A stretch of 64,000 bases of DNA from Motilibacter aurantiacus (lineage in GTDB: Bacteria; Actinomycetota; Actinomycetes; Motilibacterales; Motilibacteraceae): the NCBI RefSeq assembly GCF_011250645.1, contig NZ_JAANNO010000003.1:340117-404116 (forward strand), given 5' to 3'. The notes beneath the pieces were generated by a model. The model was not told the DNA's origin, searched no databases, and worked only from the letters and a program-made list of their open reading frames with translations. The number at the start of each line of letters is the position of its first letter. The stretch's first letter is position 1. A program made the position numbers and the translations under genes. Below, in pieces: positions 1 to 8,742 of the stretch.

Positions 1-1480
1 GGTGCCCGGCCAGCAGGCCGATCGCCTTCGGCAGCTGCCAGTCCCGGGCCCGGCTGCGCGGGTTGTAGAACACGGTCACGAAGTCGCCCTCGGCCGCGGC
101 GCGCACGCGGGCCTCGATCGCCTCCCACGGCGTGTGCAGGTCCGACAGGCTGATGTACGCCGCGTCGTGCCCGAGCGGCGCGCCGAGCAGCGCCGCGGCG
201 GCCAGGGCGGCCGTGACGCCGGGGACGCCCACCACGTCGATGTCGTGACCGGCGACGTCGAGGGCCGGGCTGGCCATGGCGTAGACGCCGGCGTCGCCGG
301 AGCCGATGAGCGCGACGGCATGGCCCTGCCGAGCCTGCTCGACGGCCAGCCGGGCACGGGCCTCCTCGTCCCCCAGGCCGGAGACGAGCACGCGCGTGCC
401 GGGCCGCAGCAGGTCGCGGACCTGGTCGACGTACTGGTCGAGCCCGACGACGACGGAGGACCGGGCCAGCTCGGCGACGGCCCGCGGTGTGACGAGGTCG
501 CGCGCCCCGGGGCCGAGCCCGACCAGCGCGAGCCGGCCGCGCGGGCGGTGCCGTGCGACTGCCGCAGTCGACATCGCTGATTTGCGCTTCGGCACGAGCA
601 GCTCGGCCGTGCCTCCGGACAGCGCCGCGGCCTCCGCGACGCTCGGGGTGCCGACCTCCTCCAGGACGACCGAGCTCGGGTTGGGCACGTCCACCGCGGC
701 GAGAGCGGCGGCGGGGTACGTCACCAGCGGCCAGCCGCGCAGGCGTGCGGCCTCGACGATCCCGGCCTCGTCGGCCTTGAGGTCGACGGTCGCGAGGTGC
801 CGCACGGAGGCGGCCGAGACGCCGGCCTCGGCCAGCGCCGCGTCGACGAGGGCGAGCACCTCGTCGGCCGGGACACCGCGGCTGGCCCCGACGCCGACCA
901 CGATCGACGGCGGGCGCAGCACGGCGGTGGCGGCGGACGGCTCGACGACGCGGTCGGTCACGAGGAGGGTGGCGTCCCCGCTCGCGTGCGGGTCGACGGC
1001 GAGCGCCGGCAGCGGCCACGTCGCGTCGGCCTGCAGCCGGACCGGGTCGCCGTCCAGCAGCGCACGGCTCACGGCCGCGACGGCGCCCTCCACCGGCCAG
1101 CCGAGGGTGTCCAGGCCAGGGATGCCCGTGGCGTCGGTGGCCGTGGTGATGACGGGCGTCGCACCGAGGGCGGCGGCGACGCGCTCGGCCAGGGCGTTGG
1201 CGCCGCCGCCGTGCCCGCCCACGAGGGCGACCGCGTGCCGGCGCGACTCGTCGACGCACACGACGCCCGGGTCGCTCGCCTTGTCCTGCAGCAGCGGGGC
1301 GACGAGCCGCACGGTCGCGCCGACGGCGAGGAAGGCGACGATGCCGTCGCACTCCCGCCACGCTCGGGCGAGCGCCTCGGCGGCGGCACCGTCGTAGCGG
1401 CGGGCCTCCTCCGGCCAGGCGGCGGCGAGCTGCGCGGCGGCGGCCCGTCCGGCGGCGGTGACCGCGACCAGGCCGATCAC
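1..1480 (-). CDS. cobJ: CbiG-CobJ fusion (cobalamin biosynthesis protein / precorrin-3B C17-methyltransferase), 3' end missing
   Basis: Corrin-ring enzyme fusion, truncated by the left window edge (493 codons visible). The first ~290 residues match CbiG (N-terminal block with FLAVGATVRLVAPLL and ALVGGHGGGANALA, then the C-terminal CbiG block), which opens the C20 lactone. After a short basic linker at about residue 300 an SAM-dependent tetrapyrrole methylase begins (LALVGLGPGARDLVTPRAV, LIGSGDAGVYAMAS, VPGVTAALAAAALLGAPLGHD, VTVFYNPRSRARDW), typical of CobJ/CbiH. The GTG start at 1480 overlaps the cobL stop by 4 bases (GTGA), so it is the next cistron in the riboswitch-led operon. CbiG-CobJ fusions are known in actinobacteria. 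The reading frame is open throughout. An internal ATG at the domain junction (about 586) could be misread as a separate cobJ. Confidence 0.9.
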   Translation of the reverse strand, partial: MIGLVAVTAAGRAAAAQLAAAWPEEARRYDGAAAEALARAWRECDGIVAFLAVGATVRLVAPLLQDKASDPGVVCVDESRRHAVALVGGHGGGANALAERVAAALGATPVITTATDATGIPGLDTLGWPVEGAVAAVSRALLDGDPVRLQADATWPLPALAVDPHASGDATLLVTDRVVEPSAATAVLRPPSIVVGVGASRGVPADEVLALVDAALAEAGVSAASVRHLATVDLKADEAGIVEAARLRGWPLVTYPAAALAAVDVPNPSSVVLEEVGTPSVAEAAALSGGTAELLVPKRKSAMSTAAVARHRPRGRLALVGLGPGARDLVTPRAVAELARSSVVVGLDQYVDQVRDLLRPGTRVLVSGLGDEEARARLAVEQARQGHAVALIGSGDAGVYAMASPALDVAGHDIDVVGVPGVTAALAAAALLGAPLGHDAAYISLSDLHTPWEAIEARVRAAAEGDFVTVFYNPRSRARDWQLPKAIGLLAGH

Positions 1481-2667
1481 AGCCGCTCCCCCCACACGAG
1501 GAGCACGGGGTTCTCCGCGGCGAGCCTGGTGGAGCCGTCGGGCAGCGCCCGCATGCGGGACGACTGGAGCAACGTGCCGTCGACCGCGTACCCGCCGCCC
1601 GACAGCGCATCGCGCACCGGCGCGAGCCGGTCGACCGCGGCGAGGGCCGCCACGACGCGGGCCGGCTTGCGGCGCGCGCAGGCGGCGACCACGTCGGGGC
1701 CTCCCCCTCCGACGAACACGGCGTCCGGGTCGGGCAGTGTGTCGAGGGCCGCCGGTGCCGAGCCGGCGACGACGTCGACGCTGACGCCGTGACGCCGGGC
1801 GTTCGCGTCGACCCTGCGGCACTGGTCCGCGTCGCGCTCGACGGCGACCACTGCCGCGCCGAAGCGGGCGCACTCGACGGCCACGGACCCGCTGCCCGCC
1901 CCGACGTCCCACACGAGCAGGCCGGGACGGGGCGCGAGCCGCGCCAGGGCCAGCGCGCGCACCTCGGCCTTGGTGACCATGCTGTCGCGATGGGCGAACT
2001 CGGATTCCGGAAGAGCCCAGGCGTCCGGGGCGGCCGCCCGGGGCCAGGCCGAGCCGACCCGGGTCGCGAGCCGCTCGTCGTCGAGCACCAGGGTCACGTT
2101 GGGGTCGGCCCAGGCCCGGGCGGTGTCCTGCACGCTGATCGCGGTCACCCGCTCCTCGTCCGTGCCGAGCCGCTCGCAGACCACCATGCGGCGCGCGGTG
2201 GCACCGAGGGCGGCGCCGATCTCCGCCGGCCCCGCGCCCGGGCCGGTGAGCACCGCGACCTTGGGGTGGGCGCGGCAGGCGTTCACCGCGGCGGCCAGGT
2301 CGCGGCCGTGCGCGGAGACGACGAGGGCGTCGTCCCAGGGCAGCCCGACGCGCGCGAAGGCCAGCGCCACGGACGACACCCCCGGGAGCACGCGCGGGTC
2401 GAGCCCGGCCTCGCGCAGCGCGCGCACGATGCCGAAGAACCCGGGGTCGCCGCTGGCCACGACGACGGCCTCGCCGTCGTGCCGGGCCAGCTCCTCGACC
2501 GCCGGCGACAGCGGGCCCATGACGACGGTGCGGGCCGTCGCCGGCACGGCGACGGCGTCCAGGTGACGGCGCCCGCCGACCACCAGGGTCGCCCCGGCCA
2601 GTGCGCGCGACGCGTCCGCGCCGAGGGGGGAGCCGTCGTACCCGACGACCGTGACCGTGCCGGTCAC
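1477..2667 (-). CDS. cobL: Precorrin-6Y C5,15-methyltransferase (decarboxylating) CobL
   Basis: Bifunctional corrin-ring enzyme of 396 aa that methylates C5 and C15 and decarboxylates the C12 acetate. The N-terminal half is a CbiE-type tetrapyrrole methylase (TVTVVGYDGSPLGADA, VVASGDPGFFGIVRALREAG, LPGVSSVALAFARVGLPWDD). The C-terminal half is a CbiT-type Rossmann methyltransferase with SAM motif VWDVGAGSGSVAVECARFGA near residue 265. Length fits full CobL. The GTG start at 2667 overlaps the cobM stop by GTGA, and its own stop overlaps the CbiG-CobJ start. It is one cistron of the minus-strand cobalamin operon under the riboswitch near 8.5 kb. Confidence 0.93.
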   Translation of the reverse strand: MTGTVTVVGYDGSPLGADASRALAGATLVVGGRRHLDAVAVPATARTVVMGPLSPAVEELARHDGEAVVVASGDPGFFGIVRALREAGLDPRVLPGVSSVALAFARVGLPWDDALVVSAHGRDLAAAVNACRAHPKVAVLTGPGAGPAEIGAALGATARRMVVCERLGTDEERVTAISVQDTARAWADPNVTLVLDDERLATRVGSAWPRAAAPDAWALPESEFAHRDSMVTKAEVRALALARLAPRPGLLVWDVGAGSGSVAVECARFGAAVVAVERDADQCRRVDANARRHGVSVDVVAGSAPAALDTLPDPDAVFVGGGGPDVVAACARRKPARVVAALAAVDRLAPVRDALSGGGYAVDGTLLQSSRMRALPDGSTRLAAENPVLLVWGERL

Positions 2668-3485
2668 GGTGCTCCCTCGCCGGCCTGCCGGGACGCCCGG
2701 AGCGCCCGCCGCGCCTCCGGGTCCGCCCTGCGGAACCCGTGGAAGTGCCCGGGGTGGTAGAGGTGGGAGCGCGTGCCGCCCGCGGTGAGCGCGGGGCCGA
2801 CGAGGAAGAGCGTGTGCTTCCAGAGCTTGTGCTCCTTGACCGTGTCCTCGAGCGTGCCGACCGTGCACTGCACGACGAGCTCGTCGGGCCAGGTCGCCTG
2901 GTAGGCGATGACCACCGGTGTGTCCTCGCTGTAGCCGCCCTCGAGCAGCTCCTCCTGCAGCTGCCCCGAGCGGGCCGCGGACAGGAAGAGCGCCATCGTC
3001 GTCCCGTGGCGGGCGAAGTCGCGCGTCTCCTCCCCGGCGGGCATGGGGGTCTTGCCTCCCCCGAGCCGCGTCAGGATCACCGACTGGGCGACCTCGGGAA
3101 TCGTCAGCTCGCGCTGCACGATCGCTGCCACTGCGCTGAAGGCGCTGACTCCGGGCACGATCTCGGTCTCGAGGCCGAGCTCGCGACAGCGGTCGAGCTG
3201 CTCCTGGACCGCGCCCCACAGTGCCGGGTCGCCGGAGTGGATGCGGGCGACGCGCAGCCCCTCGGCGAGCGCGCGCTGGTAGAGCGGCAGCACGCCCTCC
3301 ATCGGCAGCTGCGCCGAGTCGACGACCTCCGCCCCCTCGCGCACGTGCTGCAGGACGTCCTCGTGAACCAGGCTGGCGGCCCAGATGACGATGTCCGCTT
3401 CGCCTATCGCGCGCGCGGCGCGGAAGGTCAGCAGGTCCGCGGCGCCCGGCCCGGCGCCGACGAAGGTGACCTTTCCCCGGCTCAC
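2664..3485 (-). CDS. cobM: Precorrin-4 C11-methyltransferase CobM
   Basis: SAM-dependent tetrapyrrole methylase, 273 aa, expected to methylate C11 of precorrin-4/cobalt-precorrin-4. Visible blocks: N-terminal KVTFVGAGPGAADLLTFRA, substrate-loop IHSGDPALWGAVQEQ, VPGVSAFSAVAAIVQRELT, TRLGGGKTPMPAGEE and FLVGPALTAGG. These are the characteristic CobM/CbiF series. The GTG start at 3485 overlaps the cobI stop (GTGA). An upstream in-frame extension exists, but it reads through cobI in another frame and is not credible. Neighbours CobI, CobL and CobJ supply the other ring methylations. Confidence 0.95.
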   Translation of the reverse strand: MSRGKVTFVGAGPGAADLLTFRAARAIGEADIVIWAASLVHEDVLQHVREGAEVVDSAQLPMEGVLPLYQRALAEGLRVARIHSGDPALWGAVQEQLDRCRELGLETEIVPGVSAFSAVAAIVQRELTIPEVAQSVILTRLGGGKTPMPAGEETRDFARHGTTMALFLSAARSGQLQEELLEGGYSEDTPVVIAYQATWPDELVVQCTVGTLEDTVKEHKLWKHTLFLVGPALTAGGTRSHLYHPGHFHGFRRADPEARRALRASRQAGEGAP

Positions 3486-4222
3486 AGCTTCCCTCCACGT
3501 CCGGTGTGACGACGGGCCGGCGCGACCACCGTCGACAGGTACGGCGCCTCGACGCCGTGCTCGACGTCGGCCAGCGGCCGGACGTCCTCGTCGGGCAGGC
3601 CCATCGCGGCCCCGAAGACCGCGTCGTCGAGCCGTCCGGCGGCGCGCAGCGCCTCGACGACCGCCGGCAGGTGGCGGCCTCCCTTGTAGGCGACCACCGT
3701 GTCGAAGCTCGCCAGTGCCGCTTCGTAGGCCGGCAGGCCCGCGGTCAGCGGCAGCAGCGCCAGCGACTCGGTCCCCTCGCAGAGGACCGTGCCGCTGCGG
3801 GACGCGAGGTCCTGCATCGCGGTGATGCCGGGGACCGTGCCCACCTCGACCCCGGGCACGAGCGTGCGGACGGTCGCGGCGAGGTAGGCGAACGTCGAGT
3901 AGACGTTGGGGTCCCCGATGGTCGCGAACGAGACGGTCGAGGCCCCCGACGCGAACGCGTCGGCGACCGCGCGGCCCGCCGCGTCCCACGCCTCCTCGCG
4001 CCGCGCGGTGAGCCCGCCGCGGTCGCTGAGCGCGAAGACCGCCCGCCGCACCTTCGACGCGTCGACGTGGCGGCGCACGACCTCCTCGGCCCGTCCCACG
4101 ACGTCGTCACCCATGACCGGAACGAGCACGACGTCGGATTCCTGCATCACGCGTACTGCTTTGACCGTGACCAGCTCCGGGTCGCCCGGCCCCACGCCGA
4201 CACCGACCAGCCGCGGGGTCAT
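3482..4222 (-). CDS. cobI: Precorrin-2 C20-methyltransferase CobI
   Basis: SAM-dependent methylase of 246 aa that adds the C20 methyl group to precorrin-2, the first committed corrin-specific step. Motifs: LVGVGVGPGDPELVTVKAVR at the N-terminus, FATIGDPNVYSTFAYL, GTVPGITAMQDLASRSG and VVAYKGGRHLPAVVEAL, all typical of CobI/CbiL. The ATG at 4222 overlaps the cobB stop (ATGA), which fixes the start. It is central in the operon cobO-cobB-cobI-cobM-cobL-cbiG/cobJ, implying co-translation. Confidence 0.95.
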   Translation of the reverse strand: MTPRLVGVGVGPGDPELVTVKAVRVMQESDVVLVPVMGDDVVGRAEEVVRRHVDASKVRRAVFALSDRGGLTARREEAWDAAGRAVADAFASGASTVSFATIGDPNVYSTFAYLAATVRTLVPGVEVGTVPGITAMQDLASRSGTVLCEGTESLALLPLTAGLPAYEAALASFDTVVAYKGGRHLPAVVEALRAAGRLDDAVFGAAMGLPDEDVRPLADVEHGVEAPYLSTVVAPARRHTGRGGKL

Positions 4223-5586
4223 GCAGCGGCCTCGACGCGGGCGGCGAACTCGGTGAAGCGGCGGGCGAGCTTGGGGGCGCCGGCCCAGTGGACGTGCAGG
4301 TACGACGCGTGCACGCCGCCCTGCACGAAGCCCTCGGAGGAACCCGCGCGCCACTGCCACGCGGGCAGCTGCCCGGCGGGCGGGCTGCAGGCGGTGCGGT
4401 GGAACTCGTGCCCCCGCACGCGCTGCCCCTCGACGGCCAGCGAGTTGTCGCTGACCGCGACGGCGTCCCGGTAGCCCAGGGTCAGGTTGCCCGTCATCCG
4501 GGCGTCGATGTCGAGCACGCCGCACATCGGCTGCCCGTCCAGGGCCTTCGCGAGGTAGAGCAGCCCGGCGCACTCGGCGGCGACCGGCGCCCCCGACGCC
4601 GCGAGCCGCGACACCGCCGCCCGCAGCTGCTCGTTCGCCGAGAGCTCCGCGGCGTACATCTCGGGGAAGCCGCCGCCGACGACCAGGCCGGCGGTGCCCT
4701 CGGGCAGGGTCTCGTCGCGCAACGGGTCGACGTGCACCACCTCGGCCCCGGCGGCGGTCAGCAGCTCGGAGGTCTCGGCGTAGGAGAAGGTGAACGCGGC
4801 CCCGGCCGCGACAGCGATGCGGGGGCGGCCACCGGCCGGCTCCCCGATCGCGACTCGCGGGTCCCAGGGCGCGTCGCTCAGCCCTCCCGCGCTGCGCGCC
4901 ACCTCGAGGACGCCCTCGAGGTCGACGCAGGCCGACACCAGCTCGCCGAGCGCGCGCACCGTCGCGACCGAGGCCGCGCTGCGCTCGGCGACGGGGACGA
5001 GGCCCAGGTGGCGCGAGGGCGCCGAGATCGCGTCCGAGGGCGGCAGGCACCCCAGCACCGGGACGCCGATCTCCTCGAGCGCCTGGCGCACGATCTCCTC
5101 GTGCCGCTCGGAGCTGACGCGGTTGAGGATGACCCCGCCGATGCGGACGTCGGGGTCGAACGTCGCGAACCCGTGCACGAGGGCGGCGGCGGACCGCCCC
5201 TGCGCCTTGGGGTCGACGACGAGGACGACGGGCGCCCGCAGCAGCTTGGCGATGTGCGCCGTCGACGCCAGCTCGCCGTGGCCGGTCGCGCCGTCGTACA
5301 GGCCCATCACCCCCTCGACGACCGCGAGGTCGGCACCGGCGGCGCCGTGCAGGAAGAGCGGCACCATGCGCTCGGGGCCGCAGAGGTAGGCGTCGAGGTT
5401 GCGCCCGACCCGCCCCGCCGCCAGCCCGTGGTAGCCGGGGTCGATGTAGTCCGGGCCGACCTTGTGCGGCGACACGGCGAGCCCGCGGCTCGCGAACGCC
5501 GCCAGCAGCCCGGTGGCCACCGTCGTCTTCCCATGGCCGCTCGACGGCGCCGCGACGACGAAGCGCGGGACGGATCCGCTGCTCAC
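4219..5586 (-). CDS. cobB: Cobyrinate a,c-diamide synthase CobB
   Basis: ATP- and glutamine-dependent amidase of 455 aa that converts cobyrinate (or hydrogenobyrinate) to the a,c-diamide. The N-terminal P-loop domain (PSSGHGKTTVATGLLAAFA) is followed by KVGPDYIDPGYH and VVEGVMGLYDG. The C-terminal class I glutamine amidotransferase domain has nucleophile Cys in AAECAGLLYLAKALDG and a HEFHRT histidine motif. Two consecutive GTG codons (5589 and 5586) are possible starts; 5586 gives the operon's usual GTGA overlap with cobO. This bacterial CobB is unrelated to the sirtuin of the same name. Confidence 0.95.
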   Translation of the reverse strand: MSSGSVPRFVVAAPSSGHGKTTVATGLLAAFASRGLAVSPHKVGPDYIDPGYHGLAAGRVGRNLDAYLCGPERMVPLFLHGAAGADLAVVEGVMGLYDGATGHGELASTAHIAKLLRAPVVLVVDPKAQGRSAAALVHGFATFDPDVRIGGVILNRVSSERHEEIVRQALEEIGVPVLGCLPPSDAISAPSRHLGLVPVAERSAASVATVRALGELVSACVDLEGVLEVARSAGGLSDAPWDPRVAIGEPAGGRPRIAVAAGAAFTFSYAETSELLTAAGAEVVHVDPLRDETLPEGTAGLVVGGGFPEMYAAELSANEQLRAAVSRLAASGAPVAAECAGLLYLAKALDGQPMCGVLDIDARMTGNLTLGYRDAVAVSDNSLAVEGQRVRGHEFHRTACSPPAGQLPAWQWRAGSSEGFVQGGVHASYLHVHWAGAPKLARRFTEFAARVEAAA

Positions 5587-6197
5587 CACTCGATCCCCCG
5601 CTGCCCCTTCTGGCCGACGTCCATCGGATGCTTCACCTTCGTCATCTCCACCACCAGGTCCGCGGCCTCGACCAGCCGTGGGTCGGCGTCCCGTCCGGTG
5701 ATGACCACGTGCTGGGCCCCGGGGCGGTCGCGCAGCGTCGCCACGACGTCGTCGACGTCGACCCAGCCCCACTTCATGGGATAGGTGAACTCGTCGAGCA
5801 CGTAGACCTTGTACGCCTCCGCGGCCAGGTCGCGCTTGACCTGCTCCCAGCCCTCACGGGCGTCGGCCGCGTGGTCCTGCTCGGAGCCGGCGCGCTGGAT
5901 CCACGACCAGCCCTCGCCCATCTTGTGCCAGGCCACCGGGGCACCCTCGCCGGTCTGCTCGTGCAGCCGCCCGAGCGCGCGGAAGGCGGCCTCCTCGCCG
6001 ACCTTCCACTTCGCCGACTTCACGAACTGGAACACACCAATCGGCCATCCCTGGTTCCAGCCGCGCAGGGCGAGGCCGAAGGCAGCAGTCGACTTCCCCT
6101 TCATCTCACCGGTGTGGACGACGAGGAGGGCACGGTTGCGGCGCTGACGCGTGGTGAGGCCGTCGTCCGGGACGCTCGTGGGCTTGCCCTGCGGCAT
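5583..6197 (-). CDS. cobO: Cob(I)yrinic acid a,c-diamide adenosyltransferase CobO
   Basis: Corrinoid adenosyltransferase of the BtuR/CobO/CobA type, 204 aa, full length. It attaches the 5'-deoxyadenosyl ligand to Co(I) corrinoids using ATP. The P-loop HTGEMKGKSTAAFGLALRG is near residue 29, followed by FQFVKSAKWKVGEEAAFR, GWSWIQR, VYVLDEFTYPMKWGW and HVVITGRDADPRLVEAAD, all diagnostic. The ATG at 6197 touches the stop of the upstream chelatase gene (TGATG). Its position after the cobalt chelatase subunit and before cobB matches the metal-insertion, adenosylation and amidation order. Confidence 0.96.
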   Translation of the reverse strand: MPQGKPTSVPDDGLTTRQRRNRALLVVHTGEMKGKSTAAFGLALRGWNQGWPIGVFQFVKSAKWKVGEEAAFRALGRLHEQTGEGAPVAWHKMGEGWSWIQRAGSEQDHAADAREGWEQVKRDLAAEAYKVYVLDEFTYPMKWGWVDVDDVVATLRDRPGAQHVVITGRDADPRLVEAADLVVEMTKVKHPMDVGQKGQRGIEW

Positions 6198-8329
6198 CAG
6201 GCCGCTCCGCGCACGTCGCGCACGAGCCCGGCCAGCGAGTCCGCGGCGAGCTCCTCGAGCCGGATCGCCGGGCCGCCGAGGCGGGCGGCGAGCTCGACGG
6301 CCAGGCCGAGGCGTACCGGCCCCGACTCGCAGTCCACGACGACGCTCGCCACGCCCTGGGCCGCGAGCAGCCCGGCGGCCTGCGCCGGGTCACCCTTCGT
6401 CGTCTGCCGGCCGTCGGTGACGACCACGAGGAGCGGCCGGCGCCGCGGGTCCCGGACCCGCTCGACGCGCAGCACGTCGTGGGCCCTGAGCAGCCCGGCG
6501 GCCAGCGGGGTGCGGCCGCCGGTCGGCAGCGCCTCGAGCCGCGTGGCCGCTGCCTCGACCGACCACGTCGGCGGGAGGGCCACCTCGGCACCGCGCCCGC
6601 GGAACGTCACGAGCCCGACCTTGTCACGTCGCTGGTAGGCGTCAAGCAACAGCGAGAGAACGGCGCCCTTGACCGCGCCCATCCTTTGTCGAGCTGCCAT
6701 CGAGCCCGAGGCGTCGACGCAGAAGAGCACGAGGTTGGACTCGCGCCCCTCGCGGACAGCCGCGCGCAGGTCGTCGCGCGCGAGCACCAGCCCCCGGCCC
6801 ACGCGGCCGCGGGCGCGCTGCTGCGGGGCGGCCGCCTGAAGGGTCGCGGGCAGGTGCAGGGCGGTGACCTTGCCGGCGGGCCGCTGCGCCCGGACGGTGC
6901 GCCCTCCGCTGCCGCGCGTCGCCGACCGACGGCCCGCCACCCCCTCGCCCACTCCGGGGACGTGGAGGGTGCGCACGCGGTACGGCGCGGTCGCGGTGGC
7001 CACGGGCTCGGGCGTGGCCGGGGCGGCGGCGTCACCGGCCGACTCACGCTGATCATGAGGCTTTCCGCGCGACACGCCGGTGTCGCCGCTGAGATCCCCA
7101 TGATCACCGCTCGCGGCGGAGCCGGGGGGCGGGGCCGGAGGTGTCGGGGACGAGGGGGTGGCCTCGGGGCCCGGCGCCGCACTGTCGGGGCCGGCCCCCG
7201 GCGGGGGCGCCGCGCCCGACGCGTCCACGCCCCCACCGGGCCCGTCTTCGTCCGGCCCGTCGTCGTCCGGCCCGTCGTGTTCCGGGCCCTCGGGCGAGCC
7301 CTGCTGGGCCGCGTCGAGCGCGTCGTCGAGCGCGTCCTCGTCCAGCCCGGGGGCGTCGAAGGGGTTGCGGCGGCGGCGGTGCGGCAGCGCGAGCAGGGCG
7401 GCCTGGCGGACGTCCTCGGGGAGCACCTCGTCGCGGCCGTGCCACGCCGCCAGGGCGACGGCGGTCCGTGCCGTCACCAGGTCGGCGCGCAGCCCGTCGA
7501 CGTCGAAGGCCGCGCAGACGGTGGTCACCTGGCGCAGGGCGGCGTCGGACAGGACGACGTGCGGCAGCCGCTCGCGGGCGGCGACGATCCGCGCGGCGAG
7601 GGCGGCGTCCGCCGAGACCCACCGGGCGGCGAACGCGGCGGGGTCGGCCTCGTACGCCAGCCTGCGGCGTACGACCTCGGCCCGCTCGCCCGGCTCGCGG
7701 GTGGCGCGGACCTCCACGGTCAGCCCGAAGCGGTCGAGCAGCTGCGGGCGCAGCTCGCCCTCCTCCGGGTTCATGGTGCCGACGAGCAGGAAGCGGGCGG
7801 CGTGCGACACCGAGACCCCCTCCCGCTCGACGTGTGCGCGTCCCATGGCGGCGGCGTCCAGCAGCAGGTCGACCAGGTGGTCGGAGAGCAGGTTGACCTC
7901 GTCGACGTAGAGCAGGCCGCGGTGCGCGGCGGCGAGCAGCCCCGGCTCGTACGCCTTGACCCCCTCAGCGAGCGCGCGCTCGAGGTCGAGCGAGCCGACG
8001 ACGCGGTCCTCCGAGGCCCCCACCGGGAGCTCCACCAGAGCGGCGGGCCGGTGCGCGCCGGGGACGCCGGGCTCGTGCGGCCCGTCGGGGCAGGCGGGGT
8101 CCGGCGCGGCCGGGTCGCAGGAGAACCGGCAGCCGGTGACGACGGCGACCGCGGGCAGCAGCGCGGCGAGCGCGCGCACGATGGTCGACTTGGCGGTGCC
8201 CTTCTCGCCGCGGACGAGCACGCCGCCCACCGCCGGGGAGACGGCGTTGAGCAGCAGGGCCAGCCGCAGGTCGTCGAGGCCGACGACGGCGGAGAACGGG
8301 TACTGGGTCGAGGCGGGCGCGGCGGTCAT
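6197..8329 (-). CDS. Cobalt/magnesium chelatase fused ATPase and VWA subunit (ChlI-ChlD type)
   Basis: 710-aa AAA+ ATPase/VWA fusion, probably the motor subunits partnering CobN in cobalt insertion. The AAA+ part (about residues 1-330) has Walker A VRGEKGTAKSTIVRAL, Walker B LLYVDEVNLL and GTMNPEEGELRPQLLDRFGL. A Pro/Gly/Asp-rich linker (about 345-480) is low complexity. The C-terminal VWA domain carries the MIDAS motif CVDASGSMAARQRMG and VVTDGRQTTKG. The same fold serves magnesium chelatase in chlorophyll synthesis, but the cobalamin operon and the cobN gene at 17.1-20.8 kb argue for cobalt. The ATG at 8329 overlaps a 10-codon leader reading frame (ATGA). Confidence 0.9.
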   Translation of the reverse strand: MTAAPASTQYPFSAVVGLDDLRLALLLNAVSPAVGGVLVRGEKGTAKSTIVRALAALLPAVAVVTGCRFSCDPAAPDPACPDGPHEPGVPGAHRPAALVELPVGASEDRVVGSLDLERALAEGVKAYEPGLLAAAHRGLLYVDEVNLLSDHLVDLLLDAAAMGRAHVEREGVSVSHAARFLLVGTMNPEEGELRPQLLDRFGLTVEVRATREPGERAEVVRRRLAYEADPAAFAARWVSADAALAARIVAARERLPHVVLSDAALRQVTTVCAAFDVDGLRADLVTARTAVALAAWHGRDEVLPEDVRQAALLALPHRRRRNPFDAPGLDEDALDDALDAAQQGSPEGPEHDGPDDDGPDEDGPGGGVDASGAAPPPGAGPDSAAPGPEATPSSPTPPAPPPGSAASGDHGDLSGDTGVSRGKPHDQRESAGDAAAPATPEPVATATAPYRVRTLHVPGVGEGVAGRRSATRGSGGRTVRAQRPAGKVTALHLPATLQAAAPQQRARGRVGRGLVLARDDLRAAVREGRESNLVLFCVDASGSMAARQRMGAVKGAVLSLLLDAYQRRDKVGLVTFRGRGAEVALPPTWSVEAAATRLEALPTGGRTPLAAGLLRAHDVLRVERVRDPRRRPLLVVVTDGRQTTKGDPAQAAGLLAAQGVASVVVDCESGPVRLGLAVELAARLGGPAIRLEELAADSLAGLVRDVRGAA

Positions 8330-8358
8330 CGCCGCCGCCCCGACAGCGTGACGCGCAT
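8326..8358 (-). CDS. Possible 10-codon leader ORF between cobalamin riboswitch and chelatase gene
   Basis: A mini reading frame, ATG CGC GTC ... CGA TGA, starts at 8358, about 50 bases after the aptamer ends. Its stop overlaps the chelatase ATG by four bases (ATGA). A purine-rich GGGAAGGAACC lies just upstream of its ATG, whereas the chelatase ATG has only a GGGGCGGCGGCG run. Translation of the leader could therefore couple ribosome access at the riboswitch to the main gene. The overlap mimics the coupling seen throughout this operon. The peptide itself (MRVTLSGRRR) has no evident function. Tentative. Confidence 0.4.
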   Translation of the reverse strand: MRVTLSGRRR

Positions 8359-8399
8359 GCCGCGGTTCCTTCCCTCGGGTTTCCACGCCCGAAGTTCCG

Positions 8400-8560
8400 G
8401 TCGGCGACGGCGGGAGTAATCCTGGCTTCCGGATCGGCGCGCGGCCCCGGCCTTCCAACCGCCGGAGCGACCGTGGCCGTGCGTGGGGCCTTGCTCCCCG
8501 GTGACAGTGGCGGGACCGCGCCGGAATCGCACCGGCTTCCTCCACTGCCGTCGCAGTGCA
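8400..8560 (-). promoter_or_regulatory. Cobalamin (AdoCbl-type) riboswitch upstream of the chelatase-cobO-cobB operon
   Basis: On the minus strand the leader reads GAGGAAGCCGGTGCGATTCC near 8545, then GCGGTCCCGCCACTGTCACC, later CCGGAAGCCAGGATTACTCC near 8425. These are the conserved core elements of cobalamin riboswitches (GGTGCGAATCC-like P3/P4 segment, CCGCCACTG box, GAAGCCAGGA B12 box). It lies about 70-230 bases upstream of the chelatase ATG, the start of the operon. Boundaries are approximate. High adenosylcobalamin is expected to lower expression; without a clear U-tract terminator, translational control is more likely. Confidence 0.93.
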
Positions 8561-8742
8561 GGGGCATCCTATGCGTCCGCCCGACCGCCCCCCGGCTGCC
8601 CGGCCGCCCCCCGTCCGAGAGCGGGCACCTCGTGGGCGTCCAGCGGCGAGAGGGTGCCCTCCTGCCGACGCGCCGCGGGCCACCCGAGGGGCTGGCGCGG
8701 GAGGCAAGCGGCCGACGGGGCCCGCTGCGGCAGGCTGTGCCC

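Noticed and set aside
2..1792. Plus-strand frames over the left-edge cobalamin genes
   Set aside because: Shadow frames of CbiG-CobJ and CobL; no recognisable motifs and no ribosome-binding sites.
6197..8329. Magnesium chelatase for chlorophyll synthesis
   Set aside because: All neighbours and the riboswitch point to cobalamin, and no bch/chl gene is present.
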